This document shows, one piece after another, positions 24,359-32,569 of a DNA stretch of 64,000 nucleotides (position 1 is its first letter; each line of letters starts with the position of its first letter). Source of the stretch: an uncultured Poribacteria bacterium (lineage in GTDB: Bacteria > Poribacteria > WGA-4E > WGA-3G); contig OX638316.1 of the NCBI GenBank assembly GCA_951812525.1, positions 372,001 through 436,000 on the forward strand. Reading direction: 5' to 3'. The translations under genes and the position numbers were made by a program. Below the pieces are notes generated by a model. That model searched no databases. It saw nothing but the letters and a program-made list of their open reading frames with translations, and was not told the origin of the DNA.

Positions 24359-25678
24359 ATGTCATCGAAGAAACCGAATATCGTTGTCTATCTGTCCGAT
24401 GACCACGGCTGGGAATACCTCGGTTGTTATGGGAACGAACATATCCAAACACCGCACTTAGATCGCCTCGCAGAAGAAGGGATCCGTTTTACACACGCTT
24501 TCACACCGACACCGACGTGTGCTCCGTCTCGTTCTACCCTCTACACGGGACTTTATCCGGCTCGGCACGGGGCAATGGGCAATCATACGGAGTGCTATTC
24601 CCACCTCAAAGCCCTACCTAATACGCTCCGAGAACTCGGCTATCGGGTAGCCATCGCTGGCAAGACACATGTGAAACCGGAAACGCTTTTCGACTTTGAA
24701 TATATCGGTGGGTTCCTTCCAAAGCACCCCGAGCACAATCGGAAATATCGGCAAGAAGGACTTGATACCGAACCTGTTGAGCGTTTTCTTTCAACACATC
24801 GACAGGAAAATCCGGAGCAACCGATCTGTCTCATTCTGGGTGATAGTAATCCACACGTTACATGGGAACCAAACAAAATTTATGATCCGAACGCCTTGCC
24901 CCTACCACCCTATATTGCCAACACACCGATTGCTCGCAAGGCACTTGCCAACTATTATCAGGACATTACCACAATGGACACCCGCATCGGTGAAGTGAAT
25001 AAAATGCTGGACACACACGGGTATTCCGATAATACGCTTTTCATCTATACGACCGATCACGGTGCCGAGTGGCCCCACTGCAAATGGACGCTGTATGATA
25101 CCGGTACGCGTCTGCCGTTCCTCGCGAAATGGCACGGCGAGATTCCAACCACTACGGTCTCTGACGCAATGATTTCGCACATTGACTTCTTACCAACACT
25201 CATAGACATCGCAGGCGGCGAACCACCAGATAGTTTAGACGGTAGAAGTTTTAAAAATGTCCTGCTCGGACAGCAGCAAACTTTCCGAGACAAAATCTAC
25301 GGCACGCACACTCGAGACGGAAATATGAACGTTTTTCCGCAGCGTTGCGTCCGTGATCGTCGCTACAAATACATCTTGAATCTGATGCCCGAAAACAGCT
25401 GGACGACCCATTTTACTGAAGTTGAGGGCATTCCAGAGAGCCACGCAGAAGTCTGGAAGAGTTGGGTGGAAAAAGCACAGACCGATCCGGAAACAGCACA
25501 ACTCGTATACCTCACACAACACCACCCAGTAGAGGAATTATACGATGTGGCAGAAGACCCATACGAATTCAACAACTTAGCCTTCAATATAGATATGCGT
25601 TCAACACTCGAAAGGATGCGTGCCGATGTCCGAGACTGGATGCACTCACAAAACGACGAAGGGAAACGTGAATCATGA
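24359..25678 (+). CDS. Sulfatase (type I, formylglycine-dependent)
   Basis: A 439-aa alkaline-phosphatase-superfamily sulfatase. N-terminal metal site PNIVVYLSDDHGWEYLGCYG; formylglycine motif C54-A-P-S-R in TPTCAPSRSTLYTGLYP (CxPSR); distal metal and catalytic motifs YTTDHGAEWPHCKWTLYDTGTRLPF. The C-terminal subdomain ends with EELYDVAEDPYEFNNLAF. No signal peptide, so it appears cytoplasmic and would act on imported sulfated sugars or small sulfate esters. A maturation enzyme is not in the window. Its stop overlaps the start of the selenoprotein by 4 nt. Confidence 0.95.
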   Translation: MSSKKPNIVVYLSDDHGWEYLGCYGNEHIQTPHLDRLAEEGIRFTHAFTPTPTCAPSRSTLYTGLYPARHGAMGNHTECYSHLKALPNTLRELGYRVAIAGKTHVKPETLFDFEYIGGFLPKHPEHNRKYRQEGLDTEPVERFLSTHRQENPEQPICLILGDSNPHVTWEPNKIYDPNALPLPPYIANTPIARKALANYYQDITTMDTRIGEVNKMLDTHGYSDNTLFIYTTDHGAEWPHCKWTLYDTGTRLPFLAKWHGEIPTTTVSDAMISHIDFLPTLIDIAGGEPPDSLDGRSFKNVLLGQQQTFRDKIYGTHTRDGNMNVFPQRCVRDRRYKYILNLMPENSWTTHFTEVEGIPESHAEVWKSWVEKAQTDPETAQLVYLTQHHPVEELYDVAEDPYEFNNLAFNIDMRSTLERMRADVRDWMHSQNDEGKRES

Positions 25679-26322
25679 AATCGAAAATAATGAGGAATTA
25701 TCTCATAAATCTAAAACGATACGCGCCGTTCGTGAGCAATGTCAGTTCAGCAGGCTTCTTAGTTCTACTGACGGCAGTCATTACCTTATGCTTCGCTTGC
25801 GAGGGTCCCGAGCGGGCAACACCAGTCATAACTTCACCAGAGGAAGGCGCACAAGAACTGCCTTTGGGTGAAGGATTAGACCGTGGTGCACTGGCTCCCG
25901 ATTTTTCGCTGCCTGATAGCACGGGAAATACCCATAACCTTTCACAGTATCGCGGACAAAATCTCGTCATCGTCTTCTACCGCACTGGCACATGAGGCAA
26001 TTGTCGCGCGCAGCTCGGTGAGTTGCAAGAAGGTTATGAAGACATCCAAGCCGCAGGCGCAGAACTGATCGCTATCAGTGCAGATCCACTGACGCTTGTT
26101 GACTCAACACGAAAGACACTTGAAATCATGTACCCGCTGCTTGTGGATACAAATAAGGCGGCAATCACTGCCTACAATGTCATTGATCCGAGCGATACGG
26201 ATCTTGCGCGTGCAGCGACCTATATTATAAATCAGGAAGGTCGAGTCGCATCGAAATTCCTAGATACGTTTGAAAGTCGCGTCGGTGCTGACCAAATTCT
26301 CGCGGCACTGAAAAATTTATAA
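25675..26322 (+). CDS. Peroxiredoxin/thioredoxin-like selenoprotein (UGA = Sec107)
   Basis: Two open stretches in the same frame are separated only by TGA 25993-25995; together they give 215 aa. Residues 25-45 form a membrane or signal segment ending CFACEG (possible but non-canonical lipobox). The redoxin domain starts LAPDFSLPDSTGNTHNLSQY, then IVFYRTGT-U107-GNC110-RAQLGELQ. Homologues of the AhpC/TSA type read WCPxCRAQLxELQ here, so UGA replaces the first Cys of CxxC. Homology continues to AATYIINQEGRVASKF. A 7-bp hairpin with GGU loop lies 21 nt after the UGA. ATG overlaps the sulfatase stop (ATGA), implying coupling. Likely an extracytoplasmic peroxide or disulfide reductase. Confidence 0.9.
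26010..26026 (+). promoter_or_regulatory. Candidate bacterial SECIS hairpin
   Basis: GCAGCTC-GGT-GAGTTGC: 7-bp stem with one G-U pair, GGU triloop beginning 21 nt after the UGA. Confidence 0.75.
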
Positions 26323-26344
26323 ATTGCAAAAGGAGTTATTTGAA

Positions 26345-27157
26345 ATGATTGATGTCTGCTATTTTGCTGACGAAGTTTCTAAAACTGATTTTGAGGAAGC
26401 CATCAAACTCGGCGTTGAAGCCGGTGCCAATACCGTTGAAATACGCGGTGGTGTTTGGGGCAAACACGTAACCGAAATTGACGATGACGACATCCGGCGC
26501 GTCCAAGATGTGCTCAGCACTTACAACGTCCGAGTTGCCAGCGTTGGATCGCCTTTTGGGAAATGCTCAATCGACGACTCGGAAGAATACGATCAGCACC
26601 GAAAACACTTTGATCGGATGGTGACGCTGGCACACGCCTTTGATACCCAAGTCATTCGCGGGTTTACGTTTTGGAACCCGAATCGCCGGATTAAAGACGC
26701 ACCACGTCCAGACATCAACGACTATATGGAACGCATCGTCGAGAAGCTCGCACTTGTTGTTCCGGTTGCAGAGAGTGGCGATGTTACGCTCTGCTTTGAA
26801 AACGAAAGTGCCTGTCTCGCTGGAACCTGTGAAGAGACGCGCGCTGTCATCAATGCCCTCGGAAATAGCCCAGCACTCACCTCTTGTTGGGACATCAATA
26901 ACGGATTACACTGCGGAGAAAATCCTTTACCGGAGGGGTACGCGCATATTAAGGGACTCGTACGGCATGTGCATGTAAAACCAAACAGTGAGAAAAACCT
27001 TAATCCGATTGGCGATACGGATTTACACTATGAGCAGATCTTGGAGACATTAGCCGCTGACGGGTTCACAGGCTCGGCGAGCATCGAACACTGGGGACAA
27101 CCAGAAGATATGTTAAAGGGTGTGCGGCAACTACGCGCCGTTGTTGACGCTATGTAA
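26345..27157 (+). CDS. Xylose isomerase-like TIM-barrel (sugar epimerase/isomerase)
   Basis: A 270-aa AP-endonuclease-2-type TIM barrel. AAAGGAG sits 9 nt before ATG 26345; an upstream in-frame start at 26324 is less likely. Typical metal-site strands are visible: NTVEIRGGVWG, VTLCFENESACLAG (Glu ligand), LTSCWDINNGLHCGE (Asp/His), VRHVHVKPNSE (His), and FTGSASIEHWGQPE (Glu). Such enzymes isomerise or epimerise sugars or keto-acids. Fourth gene of the PhyH-sulfatase operon; the second such operon at 54189 also ends in one. Confidence 0.9.
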   Translation: MIDVCYFADEVSKTDFEEAIKLGVEAGANTVEIRGGVWGKHVTEIDDDDIRRVQDVLSTYNVRVASVGSPFGKCSIDDSEEYDQHRKHFDRMVTLAHAFDTQVIRGFTFWNPNRRIKDAPRPDINDYMERIVEKLALVVPVAESGDVTLCFENESACLAGTCEETRAVINALGNSPALTSCWDINNGLHCGENPLPEGYAHIKGLVRHVHVKPNSEKNLNPIGDTDLHYEQILETLAADGFTGSASIEHWGQPEDMLKGVRQLRAVVDAM

Positions 27158-27186
27158 CAGCCACTTACGGACGAAGGAGAGACACA

Positions 27187-28173
27187 ATGCAACTAAAGCC
27201 AGACGCACCGCAGTTGACGTGGCAGGGAGCTATCTCCCTACAGAAAACCGAAGACTGGGTGATGCCGTGGCGCACGCCACACCCGAAGCATGTTCTATTT
27301 CCAGAGCCACTACTTGAACGATCCGCAATGCCTGCGGGTGTTCGTATCAGTTTTCGGAGCAATACCACAAGAGTTTCAGGTAATATCGTCCCCCAAAACG
27401 AAAGCGGGATACTTGACCTCTGTTGCGACAGCGAAGTCGTAGCATCGCTCGACCTGACGCAAAAAGACAGTTTTGCCTTTGAAAACCTGTCCAATGCAGA
27501 CAAACTGATTGAGTTGTGGCTGCCACAATTCGGAAACTTTCAAATCCGCAGCTTGGAGATAGATGATGGGGCAACTTTGGAGGGGTTCACTGACGAACGC
27601 CCTCGGTGGGTGACTTACGGTAGTTCCATCACGCAGTGCCGGACAGCAGCATCGTCAACACAGACGTGGCCAGCGATTGTTGCCCGTGAACGTGGGTTGA
27701 ATTTAACCTGTCTCGGTTACGGTGGGCAGTGCCATCTCGACGCAATGGTGGCGCGGATGATTCGCGATTTACCTGCTGATTATATCTCAATGTGTCTCGG
27801 TATTAATATCCAAGGCGCATCTAGTTTGGGACCGCGGGCGTTCCGTCCTGCGATCATAGGTGCAGTCCAGATTGTCCGTGAGAAGCACCCAGATATACCG
27901 CTCGTGTTGATGTCGCCTATCTGCTCGCCACCGCGAGAAGAGACCCCGAACACAGTCGGATTCCATTTGAAAGGAATGCGTGAAGAGGTGCAAGCCGCCG
28001 CTGAAGCCCTTCAAGCGCACGACGATAAGCATGTCCATTATGTTGATGGGTTAAGTGTATTTGGTGATGCGTACGTGCATTTACTTCCAGATGAGTTACA
28101 TCCGGATGCGGAAGGCTATCGAGTTATGGGTAAAAATTTCATCACCCAAGTTGCCGAGAAATTTTTCGTATAA
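27187..28173 (+). CDS. SGNH/GDSL-type hydrolase
   Basis: A 328-aa protein: an N-terminal beta-sandwich (1-130) followed by an SGNH fold. Block I is WVTYGSSITQC (nucleophile Ser near 146), block II has the Gly in CLGYGGQ, block III is YISMCLGINIQG (Asn), and block V is LLPDELHPDAEGYRVMG (Asp-x-x-His). This arrangement with an N-terminal sandwich occurs in carbohydrate esterases. GAAGGAG lies 8 nt before the ATG. Last gene of the operon; might remove acyl groups from the same sulfated substrate. No signal peptide. Confidence 0.88.
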   Translation: MQLKPDAPQLTWQGAISLQKTEDWVMPWRTPHPKHVLFPEPLLERSAMPAGVRISFRSNTTRVSGNIVPQNESGILDLCCDSEVVASLDLTQKDSFAFENLSNADKLIELWLPQFGNFQIRSLEIDDGATLEGFTDERPRWVTYGSSITQCRTAASSTQTWPAIVARERGLNLTCLGYGGQCHLDAMVARMIRDLPADYISMCLGINIQGASSLGPRAFRPAIIGAVQIVREKHPDIPLVLMSPICSPPREETPNTVGFHLKGMREEVQAAAEALQAHDDKHVHYVDGLSVFGDAYVHLLPDELHPDAEGYRVMGKNFITQVAEKFFV

Positions 28174-28193
28174 CGTAAGTTCGGTAAAAAGGA

Positions 28194-28224
28194 TTTGTAC
28201 CGTAAACTGTTAGTTTGCGATACC
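28194..28224 (+). repeat. 31-nt palindromic repeat, copy A (REP-like)
   Basis: TTTGTACC then GTAAACT-GTT-AGTTTGC and GATACC. Differs from copy B (28260) at one base. GTAC replaces the usual GTAG head. Confidence 0.6.
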
Positions 28225-28259
28225 TCTGGCTGTCCCTGTCGTCCAGGGATGGGTATCAA

Positions 28260-28290
28260 TTTGTACCGTAAATTGTTAGTTTGCGATACC
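28260..28290 (+). repeat. 31-nt palindromic repeat, copy B (REP-like)
   Basis: Direct repeat of copy A, 66 nt downstream, differing only by C to T in the stem (GTAAATT). Between them lies a short hairpin CCCTG-tcgtc-CAGGG. Confidence 0.6.
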
Positions 28291-28303
28291 TCGAATTCAC
28301 TTA

Positions 28304-28334
28304 CACGGCACAAACTAACAGTTTGTGCTACAAA
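28304..28334 (-). repeat. 31-nt palindromic repeat, inverted copy C (REP-like)
   Basis: On the minus strand TTTGTAG then CACAAACT-GTT-AGTTTGTG. The stem is perfect and both arms differ from copies A and B at matching positions. Confidence 0.65.
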
Positions 28335-28370
28335 CACTAGCAAAGCACCGTTTTGTACACATCAGTCTCT

Positions 28371-28395
28371 GTAGGCGCGCTATGTAAAGCGCGCC
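28371..28395 (+). repeat. GTAG-headed GC-rich palindrome (REP-like)
   Basis: GTAG overlapping stem GGCGCGC, loop TATGTAAA, GCGCGCC. It lies 19 nt beyond the stop of the minus-strand LamG gene and could terminate it. Confidence 0.7.
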
Positions 28396-28413
28396 TTGAG
28401 TTATAGATGCCAC

Positions 28414-29172
28414 CTATTGGGTTTTCAGCCTTGCCCACGTAGTTGCCATTTTCCCTTTTGCGGAAACATCTAACGCAACTTCCCAACCTTCCTCGGCGAG
28501 GAGTTGGATATCTTCCTCCTCTAACGCTACACCCTTCTTAGTAACAAATACCTCATCCAATCCGCCAATGAGATTCTCACTTCCCCAGCCACCGAATTTC
28601 AGGATAGCCGGACTATCCATATTCGCGCCGACGTTTCGCTCTGTCTCCTTTTCGCCATCTACATACAGGGAAATAACGCCTCCTTTGCGAACAGCGACAG
28701 TGTGATGCCAACCTTTACCAACTATATCGGTTTTTCCATCATCAATGTGTTGTCCACCACCTTCAAAGATAAAGAATCCGGTATCTCTATCGATACTTGA
28801 ACTCATCGCCCAAAATCCGGCACCGCCGTTCCGTTTGATAACGACATACGCATCTTTATTTTCCGAATTCATCCAGCATCCGACCGTAAAATCATCATCC
28901 TCAAAGTTGAAAAGGTCATTATGTTCAATAACGACATATTTGGGGCTGCCATCGAATTCTAGTGCTTTGCCGAACTTTCCATTTATCCATTTAGGTCCGT
29001 CAAATTCACCATCATTCCCATTTTCGGTGAAATCTTTAGCGACTTGACCTTTACCCTCATCAAAGAGCCATATACCAGCAAAATCGTCAAGATTAATTTC
29101 AGCACTGCCTAACGAGACGGTAATGAGGCTAAGGCACATACTGCATAGTACTGCGAATCCACGGAATTTCAC
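28414..29172 (-). CDS. Secreted LamG-domain protein
   Basis: A 252-aa protein with a signal peptide (to about residue 24, LGSA) and a LamG domain from AGIWLFDEGKGQVAKDFTENGNDG to LDEVFVTKKGVALEEEDIQLL. The C-terminus GKMATTWARLK is the shared tail. It starts with GTG at 29172; AGGAGG lies 8 nt upstream inside the end of the Gfo/Idh gene, whose stop is 2 nt before, so the two are translationally coupled. Probable glycan-binding surface protein. Confidence 0.9.
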   Translation of the reverse strand: MKFRGFAVLCSMCLSLITVSLGSAEINLDDFAGIWLFDEGKGQVAKDFTENGNDGEFDGPKWINGKFGKALEFDGSPKYVVIEHNDLFNFEDDDFTVGCWMNSENKDAYVVIKRNGGAGFWAMSSSIDRDTGFFIFEGGGQHIDDGKTDIVGKGWHHTVAVRKGGVISLYVDGEKETERNVGANMDSPAILKFGGWGSENLIGGLDEVFVTKKGVALEEEDIQLLAEEGWEVALDVSAKGKMATTWARLKTQ

Positions 29173-29174
29173 GA

Positions 29175-30230
29175 CTATCCTCCTATCTCCACAGCATCTC
29201 CTGTCTCTGCGGAAGCGTAAATAGCATCGGTTATTTTCTGAACAACAAGGGCTTTTTCCAAACTCGTCGAAGGTTGTCGGTTCTCCCGAATAGCGGCAGC
29301 GAAATCAGACAATGGCGTGCCGTGTTGCACCTCAGATATTTCATCTGCCTCAGAGAGGGCCATAGACGCCACACCGCCTTCTGTTGTTGTGCGATTGTGG
29401 ATAATGCTGTCCGGTTTGTCATCCTGCATATTCAGTTTAAGAGAGCCTTCTGTACCGATAATTTCCCAGTCTGCATGCGAATGCATTGTCATAAACTCAC
29501 CGCGTTCCACGCTTAGAACAATATCACCTTCACACCGAATCAAGGCAGTGTAGTGCGTTTCAGCATCGGAACCGGGAGCGATGTGTGACGCAAACACCTG
29601 GGGCACCGTCCATGTCTGGGCAAACACGGTTTGTGGCTTGAGCTGCCACCCTGTAATGCCGAGTAGATAGTCAAGATCGTAACATCCCCAGTTAACGAGG
29701 ATTCCGCCACCGTTGAGTGACTTGGTCAGCCGCCAAACAGGACGCGGCGTATCCGGCTTTTCCCTTGCTCCGATGATAGCGCGGCAGTGGACAGTCCTGA
29801 GTTTCCCCAAATCTCCATTCGTGATAAGGTGCGTCGCAATCTGAGCAGAAGCCGTGAATCGCTTTCGGGATGAACAACATCCTGAGACCAAATCGCCTCG
29901 CCCAGCGATGAGTCGTTCAACTTCAGCAGTGTTCATCGCTATCGGCTTTTCAATCAGAACGTGCTTACCTCTTTCAAATGCCCGCAAGGCTATCTCAGTC
30001 CGGTATTGTGTCGGAAATGCGAGAACAACAGCCTCAACCTCATCGTCGTCAAGCATGTCAGTGTCGTTGCTATAGATTTTAGGTGGATTGAAGCGCTCAG
30101 CAGCTGTTCTGTTCGCCTCGATCAGGTCTGCTGCCGCGACCAACTCAATGTGCGGAGCCTCCGACGCGATGCTGAGATGCCTGCTCCCGATTACACCACA
30201 CCCAATCACACCCACTTTCACTGGTTTCAT
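29175..30230 (-). CDS. Gfo/Idh/MocA family oxidoreductase
   Basis: A 351-aa protein. Rossmann loop VGVIGCGVIGSRH (near residue 6), signature IEKPIA with E94-K95-P96, and the C-terminal domain with GGGILVNWGCYDLDYLLG. ATG 30230 is preferred over an in-frame GTG at 30236 because AGGGAA lies 9 nt before it. Co-transcribed with the LamG gene at 28414. Substrate unknown; likely a sugar or inositol derivative. Confidence 0.92.
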   Translation of the reverse strand: MKPVKVGVIGCGVIGSRHLSIASEAPHIELVAAADLIEANRTAAERFNPPKIYSNDTDMLDDDEVEAVVLAFPTQYRTEIALRAFERGKHVLIEKPIAMNTAEVERLIAGRGDLVSGCCSSRKRFTASAQIATHLITNGDLGKLRTVHCRAIIGAREKPDTPRPVWRLTKSLNGGGILVNWGCYDLDYLLGITGWQLKPQTVFAQTWTVPQVFASHIAPGSDAETHYTALIRCEGDIVLSVERGEFMTMHSHADWEIIGTEGSLKLNMQDDKPDSIIHNRTTTEGGVASMALSEADEISEVQHGTPLSDFAAAIRENRQPSTSLEKALVVQKITDAIYASAETGDAVEIGG

Positions 30231-30377
30231 AAGCACAAATTCCCTTTCTCAAGACGAAGATTTGGTAAGCTGCTGACTGATGCCAACAATTGGAATCACC
30301 CGAACGCTGTGTTTATAGTGAATCATAAAAATACATAGACATCCTGTCCTCATCACGAAGCACCTACGACCACACCT

Positions 30378-30402
30378 GTAGGAGCGGTTTCTAACCCCGA
30401 CA
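30378..30402 (+). repeat. Degenerate GTAG-headed palindrome (REP-like)
   Basis: GTAGGAGCGGTTTCTAACCCCG: CGGTT pairs with AACC-CG around a short loop. It lies in the 337-nt gap 30231-30567, which otherwise holds CTGACTGATG-type words near 30272 and a terminator at 30517. Confidence 0.4.
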
Positions 30403-30516
30403 CGTTACGATGTCTAAGTAATGCTAAAATCCACCATAGTATGGCATAGCGGTGAATTGATGTCAAGGAAATTCAGATGTCTAAGGAGAGAAAAGATAGG
30501 CGAGATTATGGTGCTG

Positions 30517-30546
30517 AAAAATGGGCGGATATATGGAAATCCGCCC
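30517..30546 (-). terminator. Terminator of the LamG gene at 30568
   Basis: On the minus strand GGGCGGAT, 8-nt loop, ATCCGCCC, then ATTTTTC. The 8-bp stem is perfect and lies 21 nt after the stop. Confidence 0.75.
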
Positions 30547-30567
30547 TATGAAACGGAGGTAATAGTT

Positions 30568-31356
30568 TTAAAATGTGGATTTAATTTGACCCCAGCGGGT
30601 TGCGAGTTTTCCCTGTGGTTGTACAGGAAGACCTTCTGCTTCAAAAATCTGTTCGACTTCATCTGCTGAAAGGGCTTTTTCGTAAATCATGACCTCGTCA
30701 ATTATCCCTACAAAGCCACCATCGCCTGCTTTACCGATCTCAGTTTCTGAACCGCCCGTTGTCATTGGACCGATGTAATTCATCTCCTTTTCTAATTCAC
30801 CATCAACGTAGAGCTGCAGATTTTTCTTGTTGACGACCCCTACCATATGATGCCATTCGCCTTTTTTAAAAGATGCAGCACCAAAACCGCCATCACCTTG
30901 CCATCCGGGTGTAACAATGAATTCCATTTCTTGTCCGGCATTCCTACCATCAAAACGCAACGCCCAACCATTGACATCGCGTTGGGCAACAATCGTTCCA
31001 CAACATCCAGCGACGACCCCTTTCACAGGACTGTCACTGTCAGGATTCACCCAAGCGACAACGCTCATCTCATCCGCACCAGCAAATTCTAAAGAAGCAG
31101 TCCCCGGAATGTGAACGAAATTCTCGCCGTTAAATTCAAGGGCATTTCCCACTTTACCAGGCACCACCTTCGGATTCCCTTCAAATTCTCCATCGTTATC
31201 TCCTAAAACGTCGTCAACGACCCCACCAGCGATAGTATCTGGCTCAAAGGACCAATAACTCACCACCCCCTCTAACGGGAGTTGTGCCTGCACTAAAGGA
31301 ATTCCTACAAAAAAAGAAGCAATAAATAACATCAACAGCGATATTCTTAACGACAT
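30568..31356 (-). CDS. Secreted LamG-domain protein
   Basis: A 262-aa protein starting MSLRISLLMLFIASF; an upstream in-frame start (31413) is rejected because GGAG precedes ATG 31356. Signal peptide ends LVQAQ. The LamG domain begins VVSYWSFEPDTIAGGVVDDVLGDNDG and ends IIDEVMIYEKALSADEVEQIFE; GCCGTIVAQRD may carry a disulfide. C-terminus GKLATRWGQIK is the shared tail. A separate terminator upstream (31395) isolates it from the next LamG gene. Confidence 0.9.
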   Translation of the reverse strand: MSLRISLLMLFIASFFVGIPLVQAQLPLEGVVSYWSFEPDTIAGGVVDDVLGDNDGEFEGNPKVVPGKVGNALEFNGENFVHIPGTASLEFAGADEMSVVAWVNPDSDSPVKGVVAGCCGTIVAQRDVNGWALRFDGRNAGQEMEFIVTPGWQGDGGFGAASFKKGEWHHMVGVVNKKNLQLYVDGELEKEMNYIGPMTTGGSETEIGKAGDGGFVGIIDEVMIYEKALSADEVEQIFEAEGLPVQPQGKLATRWGQIKSTF

Positions 31357-31394
31357 ATTATTTTCTCCGTTATGTTTAGATTTAAGAAAAGTAA

Positions 31395-31420
31395 GTGGGT
31401 ATGTAGTAAGCACTACCCAC
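31395..31420 (-). terminator. Terminator of the LamG gene at 31434
   Basis: On the minus strand GTGGGTA, 12-nt loop, TACCCAC, then TTACTTTTCTT. Confidence 0.6.
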
Positions 31421-31433
31421 CCACCGAATGTGA

Positions 31434-32237
31434 TTAATATTGTTGTTTAACATTCGCCCAAGTCGTAGAAAGTTTGCCTTCGGGTTCAACTGGCGTCAGC
31501 AGCAGTGCGGAGAGTCCTTTTTCCATCATCATCTGGATCTCACCCTCGCTCAAGGCAACGCTGAAGATAGCGACTTCGTCGATAACTGCATCGCCAAATC
31601 TGCCATCACAACAGGTATCCCGACCGATAAACACAGGACCATCGTCGGCATCAAGTGGGTTGGTATCAATTGTCATCGTACTCTCTGCAACACCATCAAT
31701 GTAGATGTTCCACTCACCGCTTGCGCTGTCAAAAGTAGCGGTATAGAGATGCCAATCGGTGATATCAGCAGGTCCGGTTTCGCCATCGCGCCAGCCACCG
31801 GGCTTGTTCCAACAGCCACCGTTACAAATGGGCCATGAGACGTTTTTTGTTCCTTGGTTGGGATGGATAATATACGCATCCCGCTTTTCAACCATCCAAC
31901 CGTGCTGATTCCAGTCAGCAGTCATACTCTTAACCCAGATCGAGACGGTGATTGCATCCGTTGGATTCACGTGTGCAGGCACTTCAACGTAGGCACCTGA
32001 ACCATCAAGTTCCAACCCCGCACCAAATACACCACTAACCCATGTCGGGTTCCCCATCAATGCCGCATCAAGCCCACTGTTGGAAGAATCCGCAGCAACG
32101 TCGCCACTCCCATCATCGAACAGCCAAAGTCCTACCAAGGTATCCATCTCAAGTTGTGCGAGTGCAGGCGTGATAAGTAGGCATACGCTTACAAAAAGAA
32201 CGAACCCTACACAGACTAATTGTGTCATATATTTCAT
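31434..32237 (-). CDS. Secreted LamG-domain protein
   Basis: A 267-aa protein with a signal peptide ending near PALAQ. LamG domain from LVGLWLFDDGSGDVAADSSNSGLD to IDEVAIFSVALSEGEIQMMM; several Cys (ICNGGCWNK, GRDTCCDGRF) suggest disulfides in the exported form. The C-terminus GKLSTTWANVK is the shared tail. AGGAG lies 7 nt before the ATG. Third of three LamG genes on this strand. Confidence 0.9.
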   Translation of the reverse strand: MKYMTQLVCVGFVLFVSVCLLITPALAQLEMDTLVGLWLFDDGSGDVAADSSNSGLDAALMGNPTWVSGVFGAGLELDGSGAYVEVPAHVNPTDAITVSIWVKSMTADWNQHGWMVEKRDAYIIHPNQGTKNVSWPICNGGCWNKPGGWRDGETGPADITDWHLYTATFDSASGEWNIYIDGVAESTMTIDTNPLDADDGPVFIGRDTCCDGRFGDAVIDEVAIFSVALSEGEIQMMMEKGLSALLLTPVEPEGKLSTTWANVKQQY

Positions 32238-32435
32238 GGAAATCTCCTAATGTATTAGATATTGTCCGTCTCCACAAGCTAAATTCAACAAGTTTACGCG
32301 ACTTTTTTGACCCCAACTTTATTATTATTATGCCATAAACTGAGGCACATGTCAATCCAATTCTTAAATCGTTCGGCACCTTCTCATTGATGACTGATAA
32401 CGGGAAACCGAGAACACAATACGCCTACTTTTCGG

Positions 32436-32465
32436 TTGACATAAACTTCCAAGAAGTAGTATTAT
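32436..32465 (+). promoter_or_regulatory. Sigma-70 promoter
   Basis: TTGACA (32436), 18-nt spacer, TATTAT (32460). It would give a leader of about 155 nt before the YCF48-type gene. The rest of the gap 32238-32628 holds no ORF that I can support. Confidence 0.65.
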
Positions 32466-32569
32466 ATAAAACAGTAATGAAGTACATAGACTTTAACGCA
32501 TAGTCCTTGGGCAATATAATGCACTATCTAAAACGAAGGGCGTTGCTCACAAGCCCATCTCTAAGAAGT

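Noticed and set aside
25993-25995. TGA as a nonsense mutation splitting a peroxiredoxin pseudogene
   Set aside because: Both halves are intact and in the same frame, the TGA sits at the catalytic Cys, and a SECIS-like hairpin follows.
20395-25995. Reassignment of UGA to Trp or Gly in this organism
   Set aside because: TGA is the stop codon of many clearly delimited genes here, and no other gene has an internal TGA.
28194-28334. CRISPR array
   Set aside because: Only three units, one of them inverted, with unequal gaps and no cas genes. They are palindromic repeats instead.
30421-30669. 82-codon plus-strand frame
   Set aside because: It runs across the terminator and the antisense of the LamG 3' end and shows no protein-like composition.
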